A stretch of DNA of 51,996 nt from Bordetella petrii (GCF_020991325.1 NZ_JAJMLX010000005.1:1-51996), one strand, 5' to 3'. Positions 9,798 to 19,567 are shown, counted from the stretch's first letter. A program made the numbers and translations. The notes: a model not told the origin generated them from the sequence alone.

Positions 9798-10400
9798 ATG
9801 CCCTTGCCACCGTCGAAAGTCTCCCGCCACCCCCTGCATACGCGTTCCATACGCGTGCAGTCCTACGGGCGCGACGACGGTCTGTGGGACCTCGAAGCCG
9901 AACTCATCGACTTCAAGGCCTACGATTTCCCCAAGCACAACGGTGAAATCTTCCCGGCGGGCCGGCCCATCCACCATATGCACCTGCGCATCACCATCGA
10001 TGAGTCGTTCACCATCGTGGCGGCCCAGGCTGCGTATGATGCGGCGCCCTACGAACAACTGTGCATGGCCATCGACTCCGCCTATGCGGGGTTGGTTGGC
10101 ATGAACTTGCTCAAGGGCTTCCGGCGCCAGGTCAAGGAACGCTTTGGCCATACCGCGGGCTGTACCCACATGACCGAGCTGTCGCAGGTGCTACCCACCG
10201 CGGCGGTGCAGACCATGGCCAACCGCCGGCGCCAGAACAGCAATCCGGACAAGCGTCCGTTCCAACTGGACGGCTGTCATGCCCTGAGCACCGACGGCCT
10301 CGTGGTGCTTGAGCACTATCCCAAGTGGTACACCGGGGATAGCGCTGAAGCGGCGGTGGACGCAATATCCGACTCTCCCTCTTATTCTCATTCGTCCTGA
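9798..10400 (+). CDS. DUF2889 family protein
   Basis: A 200-residue protein of the DUF2889 family, whose function is unknown. Visible features are the opening [27 protein letters not shown], the histidine-rich segment [11 protein letters not shown], and a later GCTHMTEL motif with a conserved-looking Cys-His pair. There is no signal peptide and no membrane segment. The start is taken at MPLPPSK; an upstream in-frame ATG at 9756 is less likely because the added residues look like non-coding sequence. A possible -10 TATACT is at 9741-9746. The stop is only 10 bp before sucC, so the two may be co-transcribed, but nothing in the sequence shows a functional link to succinyl-CoA synthetase. Confidence 0.8.
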   Translation: MPLPPSKVSRHPLHTRSIRVQSYGRDDGLWDLEAELIDFKAYDFPKHNGEIFPAGRPIHHMHLRITIDESFTIVAAQAAYDAAPYEQLCMAIDSAYAGLVGMNLLKGFRRQVKERFGHTAGCTHMTELSQVLPTAAVQTMANRRRQNSNPDKRPFQLDGCHALSTDGLVVLEHYPKWYTGDSAEAAVDAISDSPSYSHSS

Positions 10401-10410
10401 CAGGTAACAC

Positions 10411-11571
10411 ATGAAAATCCACGAGTATCAAGGCAAGGAACTGCTGAAGCAATTTGGCGTCCCGGTGCCGCGCGGGATTCCCGCTTTTTCCGTCGACGAG
10501 GCCGTGGCCGCCGCTGAAAAGCTGGGTGGATCGGTCTGGGTTGTGAAGGCGCAGATCCACGCCGGCGGCCGTGGCAAGGGGGGCGGTGTGAAGCTGGCCC
10601 GTTCCATCGACGACGTGCGCAAGCTGGCATCGGAAATCCTGGGCATGCAGCTGGTCACCCACCAGACCGGCCCGGAAGGCCAGAAGGTGGGCCGCCTGTA
10701 CATTGAAGAAGGCGCCGACATCAAGAAGGAATACTACGTGTCGCTGGTAACCGACCGCGCCACGCAGAAGGTCGCCATCATCGCCTCGAGCGAAGGCGGC
10801 ATGGACATCGAGGAAGTGGCCCATTCCACGCCCGAGAAAATCATCACCGAATACATCGATCCGCTGACCGGCCTGTCGACCGAGCTGGCCAAGAAGGTCG
10901 CCGAGGCCGTCGGCCTGGCGGGCGGTTCCGCCGACCAGGCTGCCGACGTGTTCCAGAAGCTGTACAAGTGCTATATGGACACCGACGCCTCGCTGGTGGA
11001 AATCAACCCCCTGAACTGCGACAGCAAGGGCAATATCATCGCCCTGGACGCCAAGTTCAACTTCGATCCCAACGCGCTGTTCCGCCATCCCGAAATCGTG
11101 GCCTACCGCGATCTCGATGAAGAAGATCCGGCCGAAATCGAAGCCAGCAAGTTCGACCTGGCCTACATCCAGCTCGACGGCAACATCGGCTGCCTGGTGA
11201 ACGGCGCCGGCCTGGCCATGGCCACCATGGACACCATCAAGCTGTTCGGCGGCGAGCCCGCCAACTTCCTGGACGTGGGCGGCGGCGCCACCGCCGAGAA
11301 GGTTACCGAAGCGTTCAAGATCATGCTCAAGAACAAGGGCGTGAAGGCCATCCTGGTCAACATCTTCGGCGGCATCATGCGCTGCGACGTCATCGCCGAA
11401 GGCGTGATCGCCGCGTGCAAGGCCGTCAACCTCAATGTGCCGCTGGTCGTCCGCATGAAGGGCACCAACGAAGAACTGGGCAAGAAAATGCTGGCCGACT
11501 CGGGGCTGCCCATCATCAGCGCCGACACCATGGCCGAAGCGGCCACTCGCGTCGTAGCCGCCACCAAATAA
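10411..11571 (+). CDS. sucC: Succinyl-CoA synthetase (ADP-forming) beta subunit
   Basis: The 386-residue beta subunit of the TCA-cycle enzyme that converts succinyl-CoA to succinate with formation of ATP. It has the canonical start [22 protein letters not shown], an ATP-grasp domain ([20 protein letters not shown], then the metal-binding ALDAKFNFD) and a C-terminal CoA-ligase domain with [17 protein letters not shown]. It is followed 18 bp later by sucD with the same polarity; the two subunits form the active heteromer. Confidence 0.97.
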   Translation: MKIHEYQGKELLKQFGVPVPRGIPAFSVDEAVAAAEKLGGSVWVVKAQIHAGGRGKGGGVKLARSIDDVRKLASEILGMQLVTHQTGPEGQKVGRLYIEEGADIKKEYYVSLVTDRATQKVAIIASSEGGMDIEEVAHSTPEKIITEYIDPLTGLSTELAKKVAEAVGLAGGSADQAADVFQKLYKCYMDTDASLVEINPLNCDSKGNIIALDAKFNFDPNALFRHPEIVAYRDLDEEDPAEIEASKFDLAYIQLDGNIGCLVNGAGLAMATMDTIKLFGGEPANFLDVGGGATAEKVTEAFKIMLKNKGVKAILVNIFGGIMRCDVIAEGVIAACKAVNLNVPLVVRMKGTNEELGKKMLADSGLPIISADTMAEAATRVVAATK

Positions 11572-11589
11572 ATTGCCAAGGATTCACAA

Positions 11590-12471
11590 ATGTCGATTCT
11601 GATCAACAAGGACACCAAAGTCATCACCCAGGGCATCACGGGCAAGACGGGCCAGTTCCACACCCGCATGTGCCGTGAGTACGCCAATGGCAAAGCCGCC
11701 TTCGTGGCCGGCGTGCACCCCAAGAAGGCCGGCGAGGACTTCGAAGGCGTGCCCATCTTCGGCAGCGTGCAAGACGCGAAAGACAAGACCGGCGCTACCG
11801 TGTCGGTGATCTACGTGCCGCCGGCGGGTGCCGCGGCCGCCATCTGGGAAGCCGTCGAGGCCGAGCTGGACCTGGTCATCTGCATTACCGAAGGCATTCC
11901 GGTGCGTGACATGCTGGAGGTGAAGAACCGCATGAAGGCCAAGGGCAGCAAGACCCTGCTGCTGGGCCCGAATTGCCCCGGCCTGATCACCCCCGACGAA
12001 ATCAAGATCGGCATCATGCCCGGCCACATCCACCGCAAGGGCCGCATCGGCATCGTCAGCCGTTCGGGCACCCTGACGTACGAAGCCGTGGCGCAAGTCA
12101 CCGAGCTCGGCCTGGGCCAGTCCAGCGCCGTGGGTATCGGTGGCGACCCCATCAACGGCCTGAAGCACGTCGACGTGCTCAAGCTCTTCAACGATGATCC
12201 CGACACCGACGCCGTCATCATGATCGGCGAAATCGGCGGCCCCGACGAAGTCAATGCCGCCGAGTGGGCCAAGGACAACATGAAGAAACCCGTGGTCGGC
12301 TTCATCGCCGGCGTCACGGCGCCTCCGGGCAAGCGCATGGGCCACGCCGGCGCGCTGATCTCGGGCGGCGCCGACACGGCCGATGCCAAGCTCGAAGTGA
12401 TGGAAGCTTGCGGTATCCGTACCACGCGCAACCCGTCCGAGATGGGCAAGCTGCTGAAGTCCGTGCTGTAA
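11590..12471 (+). CDS. sucD: Succinyl-CoA synthetase alpha subunit
   Basis: The 293-residue alpha subunit. It has an N-terminal CoA-binding Rossmann fold ([17 protein letters not shown]) and the motif [12 protein letters not shown]. The phospho-histidine is His252 in [12 protein letters not shown], the residue that carries phosphate during catalysis. It forms an operon with sucC and is closed by a clear intrinsic terminator at 12496-12519. Confidence 0.97.
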   Translation: MSILINKDTKVITQGITGKTGQFHTRMCREYANGKAAFVAGVHPKKAGEDFEGVPIFGSVQDAKDKTGATVSVIYVPPAGAAAAIWEAVEAELDLVICITEGIPVRDMLEVKNRMKAKGSKTLLLGPNCPGLITPDEIKIGIMPGHIHRKGRIGIVSRSGTLTYEAVAQVTELGLGQSSAVGIGGDPINGLKHVDVLKLFNDDPDTDAVIMIGEIGGPDEVNAAEWAKDNMKKPVVGFIAGVTAPPGKRMGHAGALISGGADTADAKLEVMEACGIRTTRNPSEMGKLLKSVL

Positions 12472-12495
12472 TAGCAATTCGGCCTCTTGCTTCGG

Positions 12496-12519
12496 AAAGC
12501 CCGCCCTGGCGGGCTTTTT
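12496..12519 (+). terminator. sucCD intrinsic terminator
   Basis: A perfect 10-bp stem (12496-12505 with 12508-12517) is followed by a T-run, 24 bp after the sucD stop. Confidence 0.92.
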
Positions 12520-12589
12520 CTCGAGCCGGGGGCTTGTCGTTCCTGTCGGCCCGACAAATACAACTACGGGCCGACGCACCGCGTACAAC

Positions 12590-12712
12590 TAAACACTAAG
12601 CCGGAAGGCCCGTACTTCCGGCAATGGCCACACCCATCTTGCTCGCGCATATAAAGATGGCCGGTACGTTCATGTTTGTCCACACCTAGGGGATCATCTA
12701 GGAAAGAGAGGA
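12590..12712 (+). promoter_or_regulatory. Structured leader of the first terC gene
   Basis: The probable 5' leader holds two hairpins: a 7-bp perfect stem (12601-12607 with 12615-12621) and another 7-bp stem whose arms read CCATCTT and AAGATGG (about 12634-12660). A short dyad CCTAG...CTAGG follows just before the AAAGAGAGG ribosome-binding site. TerC-family genes are often under a manganese riboswitch (yybP-ykoY), but I could not find the conserved core of that element, so this is only a candidate regulatory leader. Confidence 0.35.
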
Positions 12713-13420
12713 ATGGAACTCACTTCAGCCGCGTTCTGGATTGCCCTGCTGCAAATCATCTGGGTAAATATCCTGCTGTCCGGCGACAACGCCGTCGTCA
12801 TTGCGCTGGCCGCGCGCTCGCTGCCCCCGACGCAGCAAAAAAAGGCCATCGTGGTCGGTTCCGCCGCCGCGATCATCATGCGTATCGTCCTGACGCTGGT
12901 CGCCGCCAAGCTGCTGCTGTTGCCCTGGCTAAAGCTGATCGGCGCGCTGCTGCTGGTGTACATCGGCGTGTCGCTGCTGATGCCGGAAGGCGAGGGCGAG
13001 GGCGAGGGCAAGCAGCATGGCAGCCTGCTGGCGGCCATTCGCACCATCATGATCGCCGACCTGGTCATGAGCCTGGACAACGTCGTGGCTGTTGCCGCGG
13101 CTGCCATGGGTGACACCACCTTGCTGGTCATCGGCCTGGCCATCAGCATTCCGCTGGTCATTTTCGGCAGTACCTTGTTGCTTAAGGTTATCGAGCGGTT
13201 TCCCCTCATCGTCTGGGTGGGAGCAGCCCTGCTGGGTTTCATCGCCGGCGAACTGATGGTGGGTGACCCCGCGCTGCATGAATCCGTGCTGCGCATCGAT
13301 ACGGCCCTGGGCCTGACCGAACACCAACTGGCCCTGATTGCAGGGGTGATAGGCGCCTTGCTGGTGCTGGCACTAGGGAAAATTTTCCTGGCGCGCCAAA
13401 AGGTACTGACGCAAAGCTGA
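12713..13420 (+). CDS. TerC family integral membrane protein (YjbE type), copy 1
   Basis: A 235-residue membrane protein of the TerC family, members of which are linked to metal-ion (manganese) export and tellurium resistance. Two repeats carry the family's acidic motifs in the membrane: NILLSGDNAVVIAL near the N-terminus and ADLVMSLDNVVAVAAAA in the middle. The Asp-Asn pairs are the likely metal ligands. About seven hydrophobic segments are visible, with a short Gly-Glu repeat (EGEGEGEG) in the central loop. The ribosome-binding site GAGAGG lies just before the start. The second TerC gene follows 115 bp later with a strong hairpin between them. Confidence 0.88.
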   Translation: MELTSAAFWIALLQIIWVNILLSGDNAVVIALAARSLPPTQQKKAIVVGSAAAIIMRIVLTLVAAKLLLLPWLKLIGALLLVYIGVSLLMPEGEGEGEGKQHGSLLAAIRTIMIADLVMSLDNVVAVAAAAMGDTTLLVIGLAISIPLVIFGSTLLLKVIERFPLIVWVGAALLGFIAGELMVGDPALHESVLRIDTALGLTEHQLALIAGVIGALLVLALGKIFLARQKVLTQS

Positions 13421-13442
13421 ACTACAATAAGCGATTCGACGC

Positions 13443-13477
13443 CAGATACGCCGCGCGGCTCGCGCGCGGCGTATCTG
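13443..13477 (+). terminator. 15-bp hairpin between the two terC genes
   Basis: Perfect inverted repeat 13443-13457 with 13463-13477 and a 5-nt loop. It has no U-run, so it may be a processing or attenuation structure, or a Rho-independent terminator of non-standard form. Confidence 0.5.
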
Positions 13478-13535
13478 CGCAGGTGCGCGGCCTGCGGCGT
13501 GTCCCTGTTTTCAATAAATCTGTGGGGGTCTAAAA

Positions 13536-14258
13536 GTGCTTGAGTTTTTCCAGACACTGAGTTGGGCGGCGGTGTTCCAAATCATTCTTATCGACATCCT
13601 GCTGGGTGGCGATAACGCCGTGGTCATCGCGCTTGCCTGCCGCAATCTGGCACCCAAGCAACGCATGCAGGGCATTCTGTGGGGCACGGCCGGCGCCATC
13701 GTGCTGCGCGTCGTGCTCATCGCCTTCGCCCTGACGCTGCTGGCCATCCCGTTCCTCAAGATCGTGGGCGGCCTGCTGCTGCTCTGGATCGGCATCAAGC
13801 TGCTGATTCCCGAAGATGACGCGCATGGCAACATCCAGGGGGGCACGTCCATCGCCGCGGCCGTCAAGACCATCATCGTGGCCGACTTCGTCATGAGCCT
13901 GGACAACGTCATCGCCATCGCCGGCGCTGCCCAGAACGCCCACGAAGGCCACCAGCTTGGCCTGGTCATCTTCGGCCTGGTGGTCAGCGTGCCCATCATC
14001 ATCTGGGGCAGCACCCTGGTGCTGAAGCTCATCGACCGCTATCCGCTGGTGGTTACCTTCGGTGCCGGCCTGCTGGGCTGGATCGCGGGCGGCATGGTCG
14101 TTACCGACGTGTTTGTCGAAAAGCACCTCGGCGTCCAGCCCACCAGCGTTAAAATCGCCGTCGAAATCATCGGCGCGCTGCTGGTTGTCGGCCTGGGCCG
14201 CTGGTTTGCCAGCCGCAAGAAAAATGCCACGAAGGAATCCGCACATGAGTCTGCGTAA
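13536..14258 (+). CDS. TerC family integral membrane protein, copy 2
   Basis: A 240-residue paralogue of the upstream TerC protein, starting with GTG behind a GTGGGGGT ribosome-binding region. The same paired motifs are present: DILLGGDNAVVIALACRN and ADFVMSLDNVIAIAGAA. Around seven transmembrane segments and a basic C-terminal tail ([14 protein letters not shown]) are visible. Its last codons overlap the start of a 37-codon gene, which suggests translational coupling. The substrate is not known; by family it is probably a divalent metal such as manganese. Confidence 0.88.
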   Translation: MLEFFQTLSWAAVFQIILIDILLGGDNAVVIALACRNLAPKQRMQGILWGTAGAIVLRVVLIAFALTLLAIPFLKIVGGLLLLWIGIKLLIPEDDAHGNIQGGTSIAAAVKTIIVADFVMSLDNVIAIAGAAQNAHEGHQLGLVIFGLVVSVPIIIWGSTLVLKLIDRYPLVVTFGAGLLGWIAGGMVVTDVFVEKHLGVQPTSVKIAVEIIGALLVVGLGRWFASRKKNATKESAHESA

Positions 14259-14358
14259 AAGCGAAAACCCTGAGTCCGGCCTGAGCCTGTTGCAAGGCTT
14301 GCTGGTGTTGGCCATTCTTGGCGTCATCGCCGCCGTGGTCTTCTCCAGCCTGATCTGA
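14245..14358 (+). CDS. Small single-span membrane protein (37 aa)
   Basis: An open frame of 37 codons beginning [20 protein letters not shown], followed by a single hydrophobic helix (about residues 12-35) running to the C-terminus. The ATG overlaps the end of terC copy 2 by 14 bp, and GAAGGA lies 8 bp upstream, an excellent ribosome-binding site. hemC begins 8 bp after the stop. The hydrophobic stretch after a Glu-Ser-Gly-Leu sequence faintly recalls a type IV pilin N-terminus, but there is no Phe/Glu pattern to support that. I do not recognise a family. It could be an accessory peptide of the TerC protein or a spurious frame, though position and ribosome-binding site favour a real gene. Confidence 0.6.
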   Translation: MSLRKSENPESGLSLLQGLLVLAILGVIAAVVFSSLI

Positions 14359-14366
14359 CGCAATAC

Positions 14367-15308
14367 GTGACCGCTCCGCAACGTCTCGTCATCGCCACAC
14401 GCGCCAGCCGGCTTGCCCTTTGGCAAGCCGAGCATGTGCGCGACAGGCTGCAGTCGCTGTACACCGGCTGCAAGGTCGAACTCCTTACCCTCACCACCCG
14501 CGGCGACCAGATCCTGGACCGCACGCTGTCCAAGGTGGGGGGCAAGGGCCTGTTCGTCAAAGAGCTCGAAACCGCCTTGCTGGATGGCCGCGCCGACCTG
14601 GCCGTGCATTCCCTGAAAGACGTCCCCGTCGATCTGCAGGCGCCGTTCGAACTCTGCGCGATGCTCGATCGCGCCGATCCGCGCGACGCCTTCGTGTCCA
14701 ACCAGTACGGCTCCCTGTCCGAACTGCCCGCCGGGGCGGTGGTGGGCACGTCCAGCCTGCGGCGCGAATCCCAGATCCGCCAGCGCCATCCGCACCTGGT
14801 CGTGAAGCCGCTGCGCGGTAACCTGGACACCCGGCTGGGCAAGCTCGATCGTGGCGATTACGCCGCCATCGTCCTGGCGGCCGCCGGCTTGCAGCGCCTG
14901 GGCATGGCCCAACGCATCCGTAGCCTGCTCGAACCCGAAGATTGCCTGCCGGCCGCGGGCCAGGGGGCCCTGGGCATCGAAATCCGCAACGACCGCAACG
15001 ACCTGCGCGCCTGGCTGGCCCCGCTGGCCAGCGAGCACACTACCGCCTGCGTTGCCGCGGAACGCGCGGTGTCGCGCACGCTGGGGGGCTCATGCCAAGT
15101 GCCCCTGGCGGCCTATGCGCAACTCGATGGCGGTACGCTCACATTGCGGGCGCTGGTAGCGTCCCCGGACGGCCAGCGCGTCATCCGTTGTCAGCATGCC
15201 GGGCCCGCCGCCCAGGCGCTGGCCATAGGCGAGGCCGCCGCGCAAGAATTGCTGTCCAACGGCGCCGACACCATCCTGGCCGAATTGCTGGATTCCCCCG
15301 CATCCTGA
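14367..15308 (+). CDS. hemC: Hydroxymethylbilane synthase (porphobilinogen deaminase)
   Basis: A 313-residue cytoplasmic enzyme that polymerises four porphobilinogens to hydroxymethylbilane in tetrapyrrole synthesis. Visible are the N-terminal [16 protein letters not shown], the active-site region [13 protein letters not shown], the arginine-rich substrate site [12 protein letters not shown] and [14 protein letters not shown]. The dipyrromethane-cofactor cysteine is Cys243 ([13 protein letters not shown]). Translation starts with GTG at 14367. It is followed by hemD, hemX and hemY in the usual proteobacterial order. Confidence 0.96.
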   Translation: MTAPQRLVIATRASRLALWQAEHVRDRLQSLYTGCKVELLTLTTRGDQILDRTLSKVGGKGLFVKELETALLDGRADLAVHSLKDVPVDLQAPFELCAMLDRADPRDAFVSNQYGSLSELPAGAVVGTSSLRRESQIRQRHPHLVVKPLRGNLDTRLGKLDRGDYAAIVLAAAGLQRLGMAQRIRSLLEPEDCLPAAGQGALGIEIRNDRNDLRAWLAPLASEHTTACVAAERAVSRTLGGSCQVPLAAYAQLDGGTLTLRALVASPDGQRVIRCQHAGPAAQALAIGEAAAQELLSNGADTILAELLDSPAS

Positions 15309-15354
15309 TGCGCGGGTCTGCCCGCTGGTATCGGGCGTTGCCTAAGGGGGGGCC

Positions 15355-16146
15355 ATGCCGCAAATCGCCATCCTGACCCGGCCAGACGGCCGCAATGACG
15401 TGTTGGCGCACGAACTTGGCGCGGCGGGATGGCAGGTGCTGGTCTTGCCCGCGCTGGAAATCCTGCCCGTGCCTGTCCAGGCCGGCCAACTGCCTCATCC
15501 GCAAGATTACGATCTGGTGGTCTTCGTCAGCGGCAACGCGGCCCGGATGTACATGGCGCAGTTGCAATCTGTAGCAGGAATGCGTGCCTGGCCGGAGGCC
15601 ACTTGCGCAGCAACGGTGGGGCCTGCCAGCGCGCGCGCCTTGCAGGCCTTGCCAGGTTTTGGCAACGATACAACAGTCTTGTGCCCACCACCCGAGGCCC
15701 CCACGCACGATTCCGAGGCGCTATGGAACGTGCTGCGCGCGCGCGGCCCCTTGCCGCAGCGCGTGCTGCTGGTGCGTGGCACCCAGGGGCGCGACTGGCT
15801 GGCCGAACAATTGGCCAATGCGGGCGCAACGGTCGACCGCCATGCCGTCTACCACCGGCAGCCGGCGTCGTGGCGGGCCGGGGCGGTACGGCAACTGCAG
15901 GAATGGGCCGGGCAGGGCATGCGGCCCACCTGGCTGCTGACCAGCGGTGAAAGCATCGCGGCCGTGCAGCGCGAAGTCTCCCAGGCGGGGCTGCTGGATT
16001 GGTGGCGCGCCTCGCGCTTCGTCGTGACTCACCCAGCCCTGGCGCGGCGCCTGGCGCAAGACGCCGGTGGCGATGGCCCCGCTCCAATGGTACAAATCTG
16101 CTTGCCTGTGGATGAAGCGATTCTCGACGCATTTATTGCAGCTTGA
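15355..16146 (+). CDS. hemD: Uroporphyrinogen-III synthase
   Basis: A 263-residue enzyme that closes and isomerises hydroxymethylbilane to uroporphyrinogen III. Family features are weak, as is normal for HemD: ILTRPDGRNDVLAHELGAAGW at the N-terminus, the first-domain motif LVVFVSGNAARMYM, and the later LLTSGESIAAVQREV and FVVTHPALARRLAQ. The call rests on these motifs and on its position between hemC and hemX. The gap to hemC is 46 bp. Confidence 0.9.
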   Translation: MPQIAILTRPDGRNDVLAHELGAAGWQVLVLPALEILPVPVQAGQLPHPQDYDLVVFVSGNAARMYMAQLQSVAGMRAWPEATCAATVGPASARALQALPGFGNDTTVLCPPPEAPTHDSEALWNVLRARGPLPQRVLLVRGTQGRDWLAEQLANAGATVDRHAVYHRQPASWRAGAVRQLQEWAGQGMRPTWLLTSGESIAAVQREVSQAGLLDWWRASRFVVTHPALARRLAQDAGGDGPAPMVQICLPVDEAILDAFIAA

Positions 16147-16183
16147 ATCGAAGTTTTGGCTTTTCACCGAATACAATCGCGTC

Positions 16184-17377
16184 ATGACAGACCAGACCCC
16201 CGCCACTGAATCGTCCGCCAGCGCGGCCGCCCCGGGCAAAGGCTCGCCCGCTTCGCCGCCACCCAAGGCCAAGAAACCTTCCAGCGCGGTGGGCACCCTG
16301 TCCGCAGCACTCATCATTGTGGTGCTGCTGGCCGTGGGGCTCAGCTGGGCCTTGTGGATGCAGCGCAAGCAGTTCCTGAACGCCGGGCGCGAGGTCGCCA
16401 CCCGGCTTGGCACACTGGAACAGTCAGCGGCGCAAAGCCGCAAAGAATCTCGTGAGGCGCTGGCACTGGCCCAGACGCAAACCAATCGCGTGGCCGAGCT
16501 GGAAAGCCAGATGCGCGAAGCCAAGAGCCGCTACGACGACCTGCAGCAGGCCTGGCAAACCTTCAGCGGTGGCGCCAGCGACGAATTGCTGGCCAATGAC
16601 GTCGAGCGCCTGCTGGTCATGGCCAGTCAGCAATTGCGCCTGGCCGGCAACGTCAACAATGCCATCGTGGCGCTGGAAACGGCCCAGGCGCGGCTGGCGC
16701 ATGCCGATCGGCCGCGCTTTGCCTCGCTGCAGCAAAGTATCAATGGCGACATCGATCGCCTGCGCGCCGTGGCCACTATCGATATCCCGGCGCAGTCTTC
16801 GCGCATCGACCGCCTGGCCGGCCTGGTGTCCAGGGCCCCGATGGTGGTGCCCGATGCGGCCACGCCGGGCGATGCGCCGCTGGGCAACAATGCGGCCGAA
16901 GCCCCGGTTGCCATGCGTCCCGCGGACGATCCGCGCGCGGAATTGCCGGCCGACGCGGCATGGTGGCAGCGCTGGCGCGCCGAGATCGCATCCTGGCCCG
17001 GCCGCGCGGGCAGCACGCTGGCCAACGAACTGGGCGACCTCATCAGCATCCAGCGCGTCGATCAGCCGGCGGCATTGATGCTGTCGGCCGAACAGGCATC
17101 GCAGGCCCGCGCCGCCCTGCGCCAACGCCTGATGACCGCGCAGTTGGCCATGCTGATGCGCCAGCCCGAAGTCTGGAAGAACGAACTGGATAACGTCGCT
17201 GCCGCCCTGCGCAACTATTACGATGCCCGCTCCGCGGATACGCAACAGGCCCTGAGCCTGGCGCAAGAGCTGGCTCAAACCGATATCGCCGTACGCTTGC
17301 CCGACGTCAGCGACAGCATGGCCAGCGTGGCGGCCCTGCGCGCGGCCGGCTTCGACGAGCCCGCCACACAGGACTGA
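16184..17377 (+). CDS. hemX: HemX-like uroporphyrinogen-III C-methyltransferase-type membrane protein
   Basis: A 397-residue inner-membrane protein of the HemX family. The cytoplasmic N-terminus is Ala/Pro/Lys-rich, with a single TM at about 37-59, a coiled-coil-rich region (about 75-125), and a periplasmic domain containing LLVMASQQLRLAGNVNNAIVALETAQARLA. Despite database names no methyltransferase motif is present, so enzymatic activity is doubtful; its role next to haem genes remains unclear. The start at MTDQTPATES is chosen because the earlier open frame lies inside hemD. hemY begins 3 bp downstream. Confidence 0.88.
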   Translation: MTDQTPATESSASAAAPGKGSPASPPPKAKKPSSAVGTLSAALIIVVLLAVGLSWALWMQRKQFLNAGREVATRLGTLEQSAAQSRKESREALALAQTQTNRVAELESQMREAKSRYDDLQQAWQTFSGGASDELLANDVERLLVMASQQLRLAGNVNNAIVALETAQARLAHADRPRFASLQQSINGDIDRLRAVATIDIPAQSSRIDRLAGLVSRAPMVVPDAATPGDAPLGNNAAEAPVAMRPADDPRAELPADAAWWQRWRAEIASWPGRAGSTLANELGDLISIQRVDQPAALMLSAEQASQARAALRQRLMTAQLAMLMRQPEVWKNELDNVAAALRNYYDARSADTQQALSLAQELAQTDIAVRLPDVSDSMASVAALRAAGFDEPATQD

Positions 17378-17380
17378 CGC

Positions 17381-19033
17381 ATGCGTACCTGGTTCTGGAC
17401 TCTGCTGCTCGCCGTTGTTGCCGTTGCACTGGCCGTGGTGTTGCGCGCCCATACGGGCAATGTCATGGTGCTGGTGTCGCCCTGGCGCATCGAGCTTTCT
17501 TTGACGCTGGCGGTACTGCTCGTCTTGGCGCTGTTCGTGGCGCTATACGTGGGCCTGCGCGTGTTGGCCTGGCTGCTTGCTATTCCCGACCGCATGCGCG
17601 CCTGGCGCGGGCGCCGTGCCCAGGCGCGCGACCACGAACTGCTGGAACGCGGCTGGACCGGTCTGCTTGAAGGCCGCTTCGCCCACGCCGAGAAAGACCT
17701 TGCCAAACTGCTGGAACAAACCCGTGTGCCCAGCCGCCGGGTGCTGGCGGCCTTGTCCGCCGCGCGTGCGGCGCACGGCCTGGGTGAGTTCGCGCGGCGC
17801 GACCGCCTGCTGGAAGCGGCGCGCGAACATGCCGACGGCAATACCGGCCTGCAGGAAGCCATTGCCACTGTATCGGCCGACCAGTTGCTGGACCAGGGCC
17901 GCGCCCAGGATGCGCTGGCGGTGCTGGCCCCCCAGCAGGAAGGGGGAGCCCGCCACCTGCACACCATGCGCCTGCTGCTGCGTGCGGAAGCAGCACTGGG
18001 CCACCACGACCGAGTCTTCACCCTGGCACGCGGCTTGGCGCGCCGCAACGCCTTGTCCAAATCAGAAGCCGAACAACTGATAGACACGGCCGGCGCGGCG
18101 CGCTTGCGTGCGGCGGCGGCATCGGGCACCGATGCCTGGCGCGCCATCTGGAAAGATTTCAAAAGCGAAGAACGGGTGCTGCCCGAAATTGCCCTGGCCG
18201 GTGCCACTGCATTCGAAACTGCCGGCGAGCCCGCCGAGGCGGCCCGTGTGCTCGAAGCGGCGGTGCCCGTGCATTTCAAGGCCGCCCTGGTGGCGGCCTA
18301 TGCGCGCTGCGATGCCGATCAAGTGCCGCGGCGGCTGGCCAAGGCCGAAGGCTGGCTGCAGAAACGCCCCGCCGATGCCGATCTGCTGGCGGCGCTGGGC
18401 ATGCTGTGCCTGAACGGGCAGTTGTGGGGCCAGGCTGAACGCTACCTGCAGCGCAGCCTGGGTTTCCGCAACGATTCTCATACCCACGCGCTGCTGGGCA
18501 GTCTTTACGACCGCCTGGACCGTCCGGCCGACGCCGTGCGCCATTGGCGCCTGGCCACGGCCGCCAGCATGGCCTTGCCCGTTCTGGCGGCCGAACAGGC
18601 GCTGCCTGCCGCCGAAATGTCGTCCGACCCGCTCCACCTGGACGCCGAAGGCGAATATTCCACTTACCCGCCCGACGACGTCCTGGTGGCTGGATCCCTG
18701 TCGGTGCCTGCTGAACCCGCTCCGGTATCGGCACCCGCCGATTACGTGCTCGATCCCGATGCCCGGGTTGCCGAGCGTGAAAGCGCGAGCGCCGCGCAGC
18801 CCGAACCGGCCGCCATCGCGCCGGCCCGCTCCGCCGTGGACATCGAAGACTATTTCGATAGCGCTCCGATTCCCGTGGCGGCATTCGATTCGCCCGTGCC
18901 GACGTACGGCGGGCCGTCCGCGGCCGCTTCCGGCGGCGCCGGTACCGATACTGCAGCAAGCGAGCCCGATGCCAAGACCAAGGGCGAAGCCGGCGCGGGC
19001 AAGCCCAATTCTCTTCCAGACAAACAAGGTTGA
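17381..19033 (+). CDS. hemY: HemY TPR membrane protein
   Basis: A 550-residue protein of the proteobacterial HemY family, which is distinct from protoporphyrinogen oxidase HemY. Two N-terminal membrane spans (about 4-22 and 39-68) carry the family motif MVLVSPWRIELSLTLA between them. A long stretch of TPR-like helical repeats follows. The last 130 or so residues are Ala/Pro/Glu-rich and look disordered, ending close to ppa (3 bp gap). It is co-transcribed with hemX. The biochemical role is unproven; it is thought to assist haem-biosynthetic proteins. Confidence 0.88.
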   Translation: MRTWFWTLLLAVVAVALAVVLRAHTGNVMVLVSPWRIELSLTLAVLLVLALFVALYVGLRVLAWLLAIPDRMRAWRGRRAQARDHELLERGWTGLLEGRFAHAEKDLAKLLEQTRVPSRRVLAALSAARAAHGLGEFARRDRLLEAAREHADGNTGLQEAIATVSADQLLDQGRAQDALAVLAPQQEGGARHLHTMRLLLRAEAALGHHDRVFTLARGLARRNALSKSEAEQLIDTAGAARLRAAAASGTDAWRAIWKDFKSEERVLPEIALAGATAFETAGEPAEAARVLEAAVPVHFKAALVAAYARCDADQVPRRLAKAEGWLQKRPADADLLAALGMLCLNGQLWGQAERYLQRSLGFRNDSHTHALLGSLYDRLDRPADAVRHWRLATAASMALPVLAAEQALPAAEMSSDPLHLDAEGEYSTYPPDDVLVAGSLSVPAEPAPVSAPADYVLDPDARVAERESASAAQPEPAAIAPARSAVDIEDYFDSAPIPVAAFDSPVPTYGGPSAAASGGAGTDTAASEPDAKTKGEAGAGKPNSLPDKQG

Positions 19034-19036
19034 ATC

Positions 19037-19567
19037 ATGAGCCTCGATCGCGTGTCTCCCGGCAAGAAGTTGCCTGAAGACTTCAACGTCATCATTGAAA
19101 TCCCGATGAACGCCGACCCCGTCAAGTACGAGGTAGACAAAGACAGCGGCGCCGTGTTCGTCGATCGCTTCATGCTGACGGCCATGCACTACCCGTGCAA
19201 CTATGGCTACATTCCCCAGACCCTATCGGAAGATGGCGACCCGGCCGATGTGCTGGTGTTGACGCCGTTCCCGATCCAGGTGGGCGCCGTGGTGCGCTGC
19301 CGCGCCCTGGGTGTGCTGGAAATGGACGACGAAGCAGGCGGCGACGCCAAGCTGCTGGCCGTTCCGGTCGACAAGCTCTACCCCCCATACCGCCATATCA
19401 AGTCGTACGAAGACCTGCCGGCCGAAGACATCGCCCGCATCCAGCATTTCTTCGAACACTACAAAGACCTTGAAAAAGGCAAATGGGTGAAGGTGAAGGG
19501 CTGGAAGGGCGTGGAAGCCGCCGAAGAAGAAATCGTGCGCAGCGCCGAACGCTACGGCAAGGCCTGA
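19037..19567 (+). CDS. ppa: Inorganic pyrophosphatase
   Basis: A 176-residue family I soluble pyrophosphatase that hydrolyses pyrophosphate to drive biosynthetic reactions. The signature [11 protein letters not shown] contains the metal-binding aspartates D66, D68 and D71. The substrate-binding motif around [15 protein letters not shown], and Y-x-x-x-K near [15 protein letters not shown], are intact. It is placed 3 bp after hemY, so it probably shares that transcript, and is closed by a strong terminator at 19615-19662. Confidence 0.97.
   Translation: MSLDRVSPGKKLPEDFNVIIEIPMNADPVKYEVDKDSGAVFVDRFMLTAMHYPCNYGYIPQTLSEDGDPADVLVLTPFPIQVGAVVRCRALGVLEMDDEAGGDAKLLAVPVDKLYPPYRHIKSYEDLPAEDIARIQHFFEHYKDLEKGKWVKVKGWKGVEAAEEEIVRSAERYGKA

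Noticed and set aside
12520-12712. yybP-ykoY manganese riboswitch ahead of terC
   Set aside because: Two hairpins are present, but the conserved core of the element could not be found by eye, so only a structured leader is reported.
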